Below are positions 1 through 5,717 of a DNA stretch of 7,339 bases, one piece after another (position 1 is the stretch's first letter; each line of letters begins with the position of its first letter). The notes beneath the pieces were generated by a model that worked only from the letters and a program-made list of their open reading frames with translations, made no database searches and was not told the origin of the DNA. The position numbers and the translations under genes are program-made. Source of the stretch: DATKXO01 sp035528995 (GTDB lineage Bacteria; Planctomycetota; Phycisphaerae; UBA1845); contig DATKXO010000259.1 of the NCBI GenBank assembly GCA_035528995.1, forward strand, positions 1 through 7,339, given 5' to 3'.

Positions 1-224
1 GCCCGGCAGGCCGGATCGGCCACGAACCGTTCCAGGCATCTGCGGATGTACGGCGGATCGTCCGGCACGATCTCGTACGCCGTCACGCGGTGACCGCCGG
101 AGGTCAGCGCGTCGCAAACGCACCGCCCGCTTGTGTCGGTGTCGGTCGTACGCGTGTCGCTGATCGTCAGCACCGCACACGCAACATCGGTGACAATCTG
201 GGACTGGTGTGTCTCGCCCGCCAC
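1..224 (-). CDS. moaB: MoaB/MogA-family molybdopterin adenylyltransferase, N-terminal part (cut by window edge)
   Basis: The 74 visible residues read leftwards from a GTG start and run off the window. They contain AVLTISDTRT (residues 17-26), then DTDTSG (28-33), then GHRVTAYEIVPDD (44-56). This matches the start of the MoaB/MogA fold: first beta strand and loop, the DTSG motif typical of MoaB, and the G-H-x-V strand leading into the I-V-P-D-D turn. Family members bind molybdopterin and activate it by adenylylation before molybdenum insertion, in the cytoplasm. The catalytic GGTG region would lie outside the window. The GTG was chosen because GGGAGG sits five bases upstream and no better in-frame start precedes the conserved core. 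The gene follows the release-factor-like gene by 27 bases on the same strand, so the two are probably co-transcribed. MoaB is favoured over MogA because of DTSG, but the short fragment leaves some doubt about the subfamily. Confidence 0.88.
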   Translation of the reverse strand, partial: MAGETHQSQIVTDVACAVLTISDTRTTDTDTSGRCVCDALTSGGHRVTAYEIVPDDPPYIRRCLERFVADPACR

Positions 225-235
225 GACCGCCTCCC
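225..235 (-). promoter_or_regulatory. Ribosome binding site deciding the moaB GTG start
   Basis: Read on the minus strand, GGGAGG (235 to 230) is followed by five bases and then GTG at 224-222. This is a near-consensus Shine-Dalgarno sequence at good spacing. It lies in the 27-base gap between the two leftward genes and supports a GTG start for the MoaB-type gene. Confidence 0.7.
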
Positions 236-251
236 GGCTTCGCCTGACGTT

Positions 252-962
252 TCAGTGGATCGATTTCATGCCGCGCTTACGCCGCATCCGGTTGACGCTA
301 TTGAGCAGCTTGGGGTCCTTCCGCAGGAACGTGGTCAGGTTCGCCGTTGTGATGCCGATGAGCGCCGCCGCCTCCGACAGCCGGGCATCGCATGCGGCAA
401 TCACGTCCAGCACCTCCCCGACCACGAGATGGTAACGCGCATCACGTTGTCCGACCTGCAACTGCGACCGCCTCGTGAGGCAGCTTCGCGCCACATCGCC
501 GGGACGGTAGTGCTCCCGGTCAAGCGTATGCCTCAGTTCCAGCGCGATGGCCTGTCGCATGCGACGCACCGCCCGGGCCCGGTTCTCGTGCTGGCTGCGG
601 CTCTCCGTGGCCCGCACCATCAGCCCCGTACCCGTCAGATGCAGGCGAACGGCCGAGTCCGTCTTGTTGCGCTTCTGTCCGCCGGGCCCGCTCGCCTTGT
701 ACGTGTGCACCTCGCACCTGGCCAGCAGCGCCCGGTCATCCAGCCCCAGCAGCGCACGACCGGAATCCTCGACACCGACTTCGCCCGAGTCCGACTTCGG
801 CTCGCCATTGCGGCGCGTGCCGCCCACCGGCTGCTCCGCGCCCGCGGTAAGGTCGGTCGGTCCACCCGGCCGACTGGTGTCCGACTGCGCCCGCCCGGCG
901 TCGGCGCGCCGCTGCGTTCGCCCCCGCTTGGGCCGACCACGTTGGGATTCATGTTCTCCCAT
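252..962 (-). CDS. Release-factor-like GGQ protein (ArfB/PrfH-type peptidyl-tRNA hydrolase family)
   Basis: This 236-residue protein has an RF-1 catalytic domain at about residues 72-145. The core is KASGPGGQKRNKTDSAVRL with the GGQ at 94-96, then a release-factor-like S-R-S-Q-H-E-N-R-A-R-A segment at 121-131. In class I release factors and ArfB the GGQ loop enters the peptidyl transferase centre and hydrolyses peptidyl-tRNA. No stop-codon recognition domain is visible, so a role in rescuing stalled ribosomes is more likely than normal termination. Residues 1-70 are a polar Arg/Gly/Ser/Thr-rich extension without recognisable fold. Residues about 176-236 form a helical, possibly HTH-like tail (LSEAAALIGITTANLTTFL) ending in basic residues (NRMRRKRGMK). 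I remember this tail from planctomycete release-factor-like proteins, but could not check it. The ATG at 962 has AGGA eight bases upstream. A GTG at 1013 would add 17 residues, but it lies beside the promoter-like TATAAT and has no clear ribosome binding site. The next gene starts 27 bases downstream. Confidence 0.9.
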   Translation of the reverse strand: MGEHESQRGRPKRGRTQRRADAGRAQSDTSRPGGPTDLTAGAEQPVGGTRRNGEPKSDSGEVGVEDSGRALLGLDDRALLARCEVHTYKASGPGGQKRNKTDSAVRLHLTGTGLMVRATESRSQHENRARAVRRMRQAIALELRHTLDREHYRPGDVARSCLTRRSQLQVGQRDARYHLVVGEVLDVIAACDARLSEAAALIGITTANLTTFLRKDPKLLNSVNRMRRKRGMKSIH

Positions 963-991
963 GTTGCCTATCCTACGCAGGATGCGGCGGA

Positions 992-1019
992 TTGGGCAAG
1001 CCAACCTCCACACTATAAT
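992..1019 (+). promoter_or_regulatory. Candidate sigma-70-type promoter for the lipoprotein operon
   Basis: A perfect TATAAT at 1014-1019 has TTGGGC (992-997) sixteen bases upstream. The -10 is exact, but the -35 matches only its TTG half. The start point would be near 1026, giving a leader of about 110 bases before the ATG at 1135. The same AT-rich patch read on the minus strand gives TATTAT (1020 to 1015), a possible -10 for the leftward operon, but I found no matching -35 for it. The site lies in the 172-base divergent gap, as expected for back-to-back promoters. Planctomycete promoter consensus sequences are poorly known to me, so this is tentative. Confidence 0.45.
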
Positions 1020-1134
1020 ATCGGACCTTCCCCTACGCCAGCCGGCCGCAAGTCTCAGCCCTCACGAGCCGATAACCTCCAAAGAAACTAGCCCAACTGC
1101 GTGCTGTCGCGGCTGAGGTTTGGAGAGACATGCC

Positions 1135-3465
1135 ATGACAAGGTGGCTCCGACTGACGCTCGTGCTGTGCCCGCTTGCGGCCGCGGTACTGATCGGATGC
1201 GAAACGATGTTCCGGGCCCCCTCCGGTGGCGGTGCCGACCGCGACGCCGGCACCGGCGTCACAACCGATGACTCCACCAGCGAGTCCTCCACCGCAGGCG
1301 GCGGCGACTTCGTCGACGTCGGCGGTGACGTGGTCGACCAACGCCCCGAGCCCGTCGTGGTCGAGGAGGAGGGCGAGGAGACGGCCAGCAATTTCCGGGC
1401 GATTCAGATCGACCCCGCCCGAGAGGACAGCGCCGGCCCCAAGTACATCCGGTCCTTCGACATGGACAATGACGGCCTGCCCGACCTGGTCACCGGCTGG
1501 AACGAGAGCCAGCCCATCCAGCTTCACCTGCAGCGCCGCGACATGGACGGCCGGATCAGCTTCGTCTCCGTCAACCTGGGCGGAACCTCGCCCCTGGCCG
1601 TCATCGGCGGCGTGGATGTTGCCGACTTCGACCAGGACGGCTGGCTGGACCTGGCCGTCGCCGCAAAGACCACCGGATCGGTCGGCATATGCCCCAAGCC
1701 CGGCGCCCTCCCCCCCTACGAGCCCAAGGGTCTCCAGGCCGAGATTCAGATCCTGTTCAACCCCGGCAACATCGACGACATCACCGACGGCGACGCCTGG
1801 CAACTCCTCAGGCTCTCGCGATCCTGGTTGCCCGGCCGCGAGGACGTCGAAGTCCAGGAAGCACGCACCTTTCCCGAGTTCAACGGGTACACCGGCATCG
1901 CCGCGGGCGAGATTGACGGCATCAACGGCCCCGACATCGTCGTCGCCTTCAACCCCGTCGAATGTGTCTTCTACGGCGACGAGCCGCCGATCAACCGCGT
2001 CGAACTCTACCCCAACCCCGGCGGAGCGGCCACCTTCGATCAGGGCGCCGTCCCCCGGGCCGCGGTGGCCAACGCCGGGCCCGACCAGCCCATCCCCGTG
2101 CCTGATCCAGCCGAAGAGAACCCCGAGCCCGTTGACGTCGTTCTCGACGGCTCCGGCAGTTACTCCCGCTTGGCCGACGGCTTCTACGGCGGTGTCACCT
2201 ACATGTGGGAGCAGATCGCCGGACCAGACGTCGAGTTGTCCGGCGCCAACCTCGCTGCACCCACCTTCGCTGCCCCCTTAACGTCCAACATCCTGACCTT
2301 CCGCCTGACCGTCAGCTCGGGCGATGCGGCCGACAACGACCTGGTCAACGTTGTGGTGGGTGAGCCTGCCAACCTGCCGCCCACCATCGAGTCCACCAGC
2401 GGCGACCAATCCGTAGTGCCCGATGTAGACGATCCCGATGCCACCGTCGTCGTCATGTCGGTCTTCGCCACCGATCCGGACACCGCCAACCTGAACTACA
2501 CCTGGGACCAGACCGCCGGCAATCCGGTCACGCTGAATACAACAGCCACCGGGACGGCCAGCTTCACCGCCTCCCAGGCCAGTGGTGAACTCCGCTTCCG
2601 CGTCACCGTCAGCGACGGAACCGGCTCCGATTCGGCCTTGATCGTCATCACCTCGGGCGTCTGGGCGCCCATCCGCATCGAGGGCGATCTGCCGCGCGTC
2701 AGCGATGTCGAGATCGCCGACGTCGACCTCGACGGTGACGCCGACATCTTCTACACCTACCCGAACCGGATATCGTCCAACATCTCCTGGGCCAGAAACC
2801 CCTTGGTCCCCCACAGCGTAGGCGGTGCCGGAGGGCCCGATGTCGTCCACGGCGGCGAGGCCACCTGGCAGCATCGTCCCGTCGGCAACGTCAACACCTT
2901 CGCCGATGTGATCGAGCTGGGCGACGTGGACCTCGACGGCTTCGACGACGTGCTCGTCCGCTCCAGGGAAGGCGGCATCGTCCAGTGGTTCCGCCACCCG
3001 GGGGCGGCCGACCTCGAACCCATCTTCCCCCCGCCCGATGTCGTCCCCGACCGCTTCAACTTCCCCTGGCAGGTCTACACCATGGCCGAGTACGAATTCC
3101 ACGAGCCCGCCGGCATCACCATCGGCGACCTGACCAACGACGGCTTTAACGAGGTGATCATCGCGGCCGGTGGAGTGGTCTACTGGTACGACGCCGGCCT
3201 GGTCGACAGCCCCTACCAGTCCTGGGGTGAGAATTTCGTCGTCGACGACACCAAGGCTCAGGGCACCACCGACGACCCCAGCGACCCGGACTTCATCGAC
3301 GCCGGCACGATCGTCTATAACGTCACCGTCGTCGATATCGACGGCGACGGTTGGGGCGACGTCATCGCCACCTTCGACCGCCGCACCTTGAGCGGCCTCA
3401 ACGACGACACCCTGCTTTGGTTCCGGAACACGTTGGGCGAGCAGGCCGACGAAGGGGCTGAGTAA
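1135..3465 (+). CDS. Seven-motif FG-GAP/VCBS beta-propeller lipoprotein with inserted PKD/REJ-like domains
   Basis: This 776-residue exported protein has unknown function. Residues 1-22 are a lipoprotein signal peptide (charged start, hydrophobic LTLVLCPLAAAVLIG, lipobox LIGC, Cys22 as lipid site). Residues 23-85 are a Gly/Asp/Thr/Glu-rich linker. Seven FG-GAP/VCBS-like Ca-binding loops follow: DMDNDGLPDL (109), DFDQDGWLDL (164), a variant EIDGINGPDI (259), DVDLDGDADI (529), DVDLDGFDDV (597), DLTNDGFNEV (665) and DIDGDGWGDV (734). Seven such units suggest a seven-bladed propeller like those of integrin alpha chains. Between motifs 3 and 4, residues about 309-508 hold two Ig-like domains of PKD/REJ type: VANAGPDQ, VLDGSGSYS, YMWEQIAGPDVELSG, FRLTVS, then PPTIES, YTWDQTAG, RFRVTVSDG. 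The start is the ATG with GGAGAG seven bases upstream; a TTG at 1120 would overlap that site. The paralog downstream starts 47 bases after this stop. The protein is probably membrane-anchored and faces the periplasm or outside; the ligand is unknown. Confidence 0.93.
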   Translation: MTRWLRLTLVLCPLAAAVLIGCETMFRAPSGGGADRDAGTGVTTDDSTSESSTAGGGDFVDVGGDVVDQRPEPVVVEEEGEETASNFRAIQIDPAREDSAGPKYIRSFDMDNDGLPDLVTGWNESQPIQLHLQRRDMDGRISFVSVNLGGTSPLAVIGGVDVADFDQDGWLDLAVAAKTTGSVGICPKPGALPPYEPKGLQAEIQILFNPGNIDDITDGDAWQLLRLSRSWLPGREDVEVQEARTFPEFNGYTGIAAGEIDGINGPDIVVAFNPVECVFYGDEPPINRVELYPNPGGAATFDQGAVPRAAVANAGPDQPIPVPDPAEENPEPVDVVLDGSGSYSRLADGFYGGVTYMWEQIAGPDVELSGANLAAPTFAAPLTSNILTFRLTVSSGDAADNDLVNVVVGEPANLPPTIESTSGDQSVVPDVDDPDATVVVMSVFATDPDTANLNYTWDQTAGNPVTLNTTATGTASFTASQASGELRFRVTVSDGTGSDSALIVITSGVWAPIRIEGDLPRVSDVEIADVDLDGDADIFYTYPNRISSNISWARNPLVPHSVGGAGGPDVVHGGEATWQHRPVGNVNTFADVIELGDVDLDGFDDVLVRSREGGIVQWFRHPGAADLEPIFPPPDVVPDRFNFPWQVYTMAEYEFHEPAGITIGDLTNDGFNEVIIAAGGVVYWYDAGLVDSPYQSWGENFVVDDTKAQGTTDDPSDPDFIDAGTIVYNVTVVDIDGDGWGDVIATFDRRTLSGLNDDTLLWFRNTLGEQADEGAE

Positions 3466-3512
3466 TCGCCAGGGGGTCGGGCCAACCGATCCCGCTGCGG
3501 AGAGAACAGATC

Positions 3513-5084
3513 ATGAGACGGGTGTGGACCTTGATCGCGCTGTTGATCGTTCCGGCCGTATGGGTCGCGGGCGGGTGCGAGACCATGTTCGACGACGGGG
3601 CTGGAACAACGCCCGGCCTGGGTGATTTCGTCACCACCGGCCAGACCGCCAGCTTCTTCACCGCCGTTCAGGTGGACCCCCGAAGCGAGGACTCCGCCGG
3701 GCCCCAGCTCGTCGACGCCGCCGACCTCGACGGCGACGGGCTCATGGACCTGGCCAGCATCTGGAACGAGTCCCAGCCCTTGCAGGTCCATCTCCAGCGC
3801 CGCGACGCCGACGGTGCATTGTACTTCCTGACCCTCCCCATCGGCGGCACCACACCCATCGCCCGCGCCTCCGGCCTCAAGATCGCCGACATGGACGTGG
3901 ACGGCCGACCCGACCTAGTCGTGTTGATCAAGGACACCGGCCTGGTCGCCCTCTGCGACCCCGAGCGAGACGACTGCGACGTGACCGACAACGGCGGCGT
4001 CGTCTCCGGCGCCATCGACGGCGGCCTGGTCATCTTCTACAACCCCCCCGACCCCATCGCCGACGTCTGGGAGCCCACCACGCTGCTCAATTCCTTCCGG
4101 GCCGGCACCGACGGTGAGCTGCCCGAAGAGGGCGGCTACACCGACCTGGACATCGGTGACTTCGACGGGCGCTTCGGGCCGGACCTCGTCGTCGCCTTCA
4201 ACAGCGCCGAGGGCGACCCACAGGTCCACCGCATCGACATCTACGTCAATCCCGGCGGCGAAGCCTCACGCAACGACGGTTCCTGGGAACGGACCACCGT
4301 CTTCGAGGACCTCCCGACCGCCAAGTCGGTGGCCGTCCTCGACGTCGATCGCGACGGCGATTACGACATCGTGGGCACCTTCCCCGATTCCAAGAGCGCC
4401 ATGGTCTTCTGGCTTCCCAATCCGTTTAACAGGGACGGGGCCGACGCTGTGGCCAACCCCGAGGCCTGGGACCTCTTCGCTCCCATCGGACAGATCGCCA
4501 CCGGCGCCGACACCCTGGCCATCGGCGACGTGGACAACGACGGCATCAGCGACGTCATGGTCCGCTCCAGCGGCGGCCGCGTCGTCCAGTGGTTCAAGGG
4601 TCCCCAAGTGCCCTCCACGACTTTCATCCGCAATCCCTGGCAAGTGTACACCCTGGCCCAGTTCACCGAACGCCAGCCGCAAGGGATGGCCGTCGGCGAC
4701 CTCACCGGCGACGGGCAGGTCGAGGCCGTCATCGCCGCCGAGGGCGCCGTGGTCTGGTTCGACTCGCTGGCCGCCCCGAGCGTGTACGACCATTGGGGCG
4801 AGAACCTGATCGTCGACGAGGGACCGCCCGACGTCGTCGTGGTCGATACCGCTGCCGTATCCGAGCCGGCCACCGACCCGGCTGCCGACGCCGCCGGCGT
4901 GACCCAGGAGACCCAGCAGCCGGCCGCACAGGAGCTCGAGACCACCGGCACCCTGGTCAACGCCCTGCTCATCGTCGACGTCGACGGCGACGGTTTCAAC
5001 GACATCGTAGGCACCATCGACCGCAAGGAACTAAGCGGCCTGACCAACGACGCCCTAATCTGGTTCCGAAACAACCGCCGGTAA
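3513..5084 (+). CDS. Seven-motif FG-GAP/VCBS beta-propeller lipoprotein, short paralog
   Basis: This 523-residue protein is clearly a paralog of the upstream lipoprotein. Shared segments include NESQP..(V/L)HLQRRD, SEDSAGP/REDSAGP, GPD(L/I)VVAFN, PWQVYT(L/M)A, and an ending of LSGL..D.L(I/L)WFRN. The signal peptide ends at Cys22 (VAGGC), and the next residues, ETMF, equal those after the upstream cysteine. Seven Ca-binding-type loops occur: DLDGDGLMDL (71), DMDVDGRPDL (126), DFDGRFGPDL (216), DVDRDGDYDI (277), DVDNDGISDV (339), DLTGDGQVEA (396) and DVDGDGFNDI (489). It lacks the two Ig-like domains of its neighbour: only about 50 residues separate motifs 3 and 4. It has its own Ala/Pro/Thr/Gln-rich insertion at about 440-479, between motifs 6 and 7. 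The ATG has GGAGAG eight bases upstream, nearly the same leader as the first gene, and no promoter or terminator is seen in the 47-base gap, so the pair is probably one operon. Ligand and role are unknown; surface anchoring is inferred from the lipobox. Confidence 0.93.
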   Translation: MRRVWTLIALLIVPAVWVAGGCETMFDDGAGTTPGLGDFVTTGQTASFFTAVQVDPRSEDSAGPQLVDAADLDGDGLMDLASIWNESQPLQVHLQRRDADGALYFLTLPIGGTTPIARASGLKIADMDVDGRPDLVVLIKDTGLVALCDPERDDCDVTDNGGVVSGAIDGGLVIFYNPPDPIADVWEPTTLLNSFRAGTDGELPEEGGYTDLDIGDFDGRFGPDLVVAFNSAEGDPQVHRIDIYVNPGGEASRNDGSWERTTVFEDLPTAKSVAVLDVDRDGDYDIVGTFPDSKSAMVFWLPNPFNRDGADAVANPEAWDLFAPIGQIATGADTLAIGDVDNDGISDVMVRSSGGRVVQWFKGPQVPSTTFIRNPWQVYTLAQFTERQPQGMAVGDLTGDGQVEAVIAAEGAVVWFDSLAAPSVYDHWGENLIVDEGPPDVVVVDTAAVSEPATDPAADAAGVTQETQQPAAQELETTGTLVNALLIVDVDGDGFNDIVGTIDRKELSGLTNDALIWFRNNRR

Positions 5085-5120
5085 CTTCCGGTAGCTTCCA
5101 GAAGTTTCCAGTGATTTCGA
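5081..5120 (+). repeat. Four tandem copies of a ~10-base repeat at the lipoprotein stop codon
   Basis: Four successive 10-base blocks read GTAACTTCCG, GTAGCTTCCA, GAAGTTTCCA and GTGATTTCGA. They share G-[TA]-[AG]-x-[CT]-TTCC-[AG], with the last block more diverged. The first block contains the TAA stop of the upstream gene. No long T run follows and I see no strong stem, so it does not look like an intrinsic terminator. Confidence 0.6.
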
Positions 5121-5179
5121 CCGCCCCCGCCTAATCTGTTAAACAAGTCGCACTCACAGAGAACCGTCCCGCACAGACC

Positions 5180-5284
5180 GAGCCGCGAGCTTCAGCTCGC
5201 GCGGTGTTTCACAAGGGTCCGAGCCGCGAGCGTTCAGCTCGCCCGGCGTTCCACAAGGGTCCGAGCCGCGACCGTCAGGGAGCG
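5180..5284 (+). repeat. Tandem 41/42-nt hairpin repeat units (2 full copies plus a partial copy)
   Basis: Unit 1 (5180-5220) and unit 2 (5221-5262) both start GAGCCGCGAGC and end CACAAGGGTCC. A third, partial unit (5263-5284) starts GAGCCGCGA and then diverges. Each full unit has an inverted repeat: CGCGAGC-TTCA-GCTCGCG in unit 1 and GCGAGC-GTTCA-GCTCGC in unit 2. The stems could form hairpins in RNA or cruciforms in DNA. This resembles the dispersed intergenic repeats of planctomycete genomes as I remember them; the family name is unknown to me. Confidence 0.8.
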
Positions 5285-5330
5285 CCCACCGACGCCGCCC
5301 CGTCATTCCCAACCGCGACCCTTCAGCGGC

Positions 5331-5362
5331 GTAGGGTGGGTGGAGCGAAGCGCAACCCACCG
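5331..5362 (+). repeat. GGTGGGT stem-loop intergenic repeat
   Basis: GGTGGGT (5335-5341) pairs perfectly with ACCCACC (5355-5361). The loop contains a further small stem, GCG-AAG-CGC (5345-5353). The whole block, GTAGGGTGGGT...GCGCAACCCACCG, is a sequence type I recall as a widespread short intergenic repeat in several bacterial phyla. No T run follows it on either strand, so it is not called a terminator. Confidence 0.65.
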
Positions 5363-5379
5363 CCTGCCTTTCAGTACCG

Positions 5380-5397
5380 TCCCGACGTACGTCGGGA
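5380..5397. repeat. 18-nt perfect palindrome
   Basis: TCCCGACGTACGTCGGGA is identical to its own reverse complement over all 18 bases, with no unpaired centre. It could be a dimeric-protein binding site or a mobile-repeat palindrome. It lies 338 bases upstream of the PEP-CTERM start, far from the proposed promoter, so a direct operator role there is unlikely. Confidence 0.75.
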
Positions 5398-5424
5398 TCA
5401 GGGAGCGGACACCGCTCGCCCCCA

Positions 5425-5462
5425 CCCTCTCCCCGCCCTGGCGCCCCAAGCGAGCCAGCGAT
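5425..5462 (+). repeat. Dispersed 38-nt repeat, copy 1
   Basis: This matches 7106-7143 at 33 of 38 bases in the same orientation; both share GGCGCCCCAA and CAGCGAT. Similarity continues more loosely downstream after a gap of about 13 bases. The two copies bracket the PEP-CTERM gene. Confidence 0.65.
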
Positions 5463-5641
5463 GCCAGGAAGAAGTAAGCTCGACCCTCTCATCCGTGCCT
5501 CTCATCCCCCGTAACTCCAATTCACAAAACGATTTATGATGCACTTCCCCTGTCATGCCCGCAGACGGAATGGACATCGAGTGGACGGACCGTGCACATG
5601 GGCACAGAGCGCGCCATTGATGCCTCTGTGTGATAAGGACC

Positions 5642-5670
5642 TTGAGTTCGCGGTCGTCGACCGTTATTAT
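5642..5670 (+). promoter_or_regulatory. Candidate promoter of the PEP-CTERM gene with inverted repeat in the spacer
   Basis: TTGAGT (5642-5647) and TATTAT (5665-5670) are separated by exactly 17 bases. This is a good sigma-70-like match (4 of 6 and 5 of 6). Transcription would start near 5677, about 40 bases before the ATG at 5718. The spacer contains CGGTCG-T-CGACCG (5651-5663), a 6+1+6 inverted repeat that could be an operator for a dimeric regulator. The promoter call rests on consensus and position only. Confidence 0.5.
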
Positions 5671-5717
5671 GGAGTAGTGCCAGGATGGCCGCACGGCCGT
5701 CCCGGTGGGAGTATATC

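Larger units (their letters stand above)
5085..5641. other. Repeat-rich intergenic region, no convincing gene
   Basis: This spacer between the lipoprotein pair and the PEP-CTERM gene holds at least five kinds of short repeat or palindrome, listed separately. Open frames on both strands exist but read straight through the repeats, giving Arg/Pro/Gly-rich peptides with no family signature or ribosome binding site. Bases about 5500-5641 hold no repeat I can define and no gene; the following bases are the PEP-CTERM gene promoter. Nothing marks a terminator for the upstream operon. Confidence 0.7.

Noticed and set aside
963..1013. GTG start at 1013 for the GGQ protein
   Set aside because: It adds 17 residues with no clear ribosome binding site, directly beside the TATAAT patch. 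The ATG at 962 has AGGA eight bases upstream.
90..1091. Long plus-strand open frame over the left part
   Set aside because: It lies opposite the MoaB-type and GGQ genes. The minus-strand proteins show clear family motifs, while this frame gives only Arg/Pro-rich sequence.
1120..1134. TTG start for the first lipoprotein
   Set aside because: It would overlap the GGAGAG site that serves the ATG at 1135; the ATG gives a normal lipoprotein signal peptide.
3475..3493. Possible hairpin GGGTCGG/CCGATCCC between the lipoprotein genes
   Set aside because: It has a bulge and no T run; it is too weak to call a terminator or regulator.
5180..5284. CRISPR array
   Set aside because: The units abut with no unique spacers, number only two and a half, and no cas genes are present.
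5154..5694. Open frames on both strands through the spacer (for example 5204-5539 plus, 5154-5492 minus, 5398-5694 minus)
   Set aside because: They are translations of the hairpin repeats, without family signature or ribosome binding site. Similar repeat-derived 'hypothetical proteins' are, as I recall, common annotation errors in planctomycetes.
5685..5717. Earlier in-frame ATG for the PEP-CTERM protein
   Set aside because: It puts 11 residues before an already complete signal peptide; the ATG at 5718 has GGGAG at good spacing.
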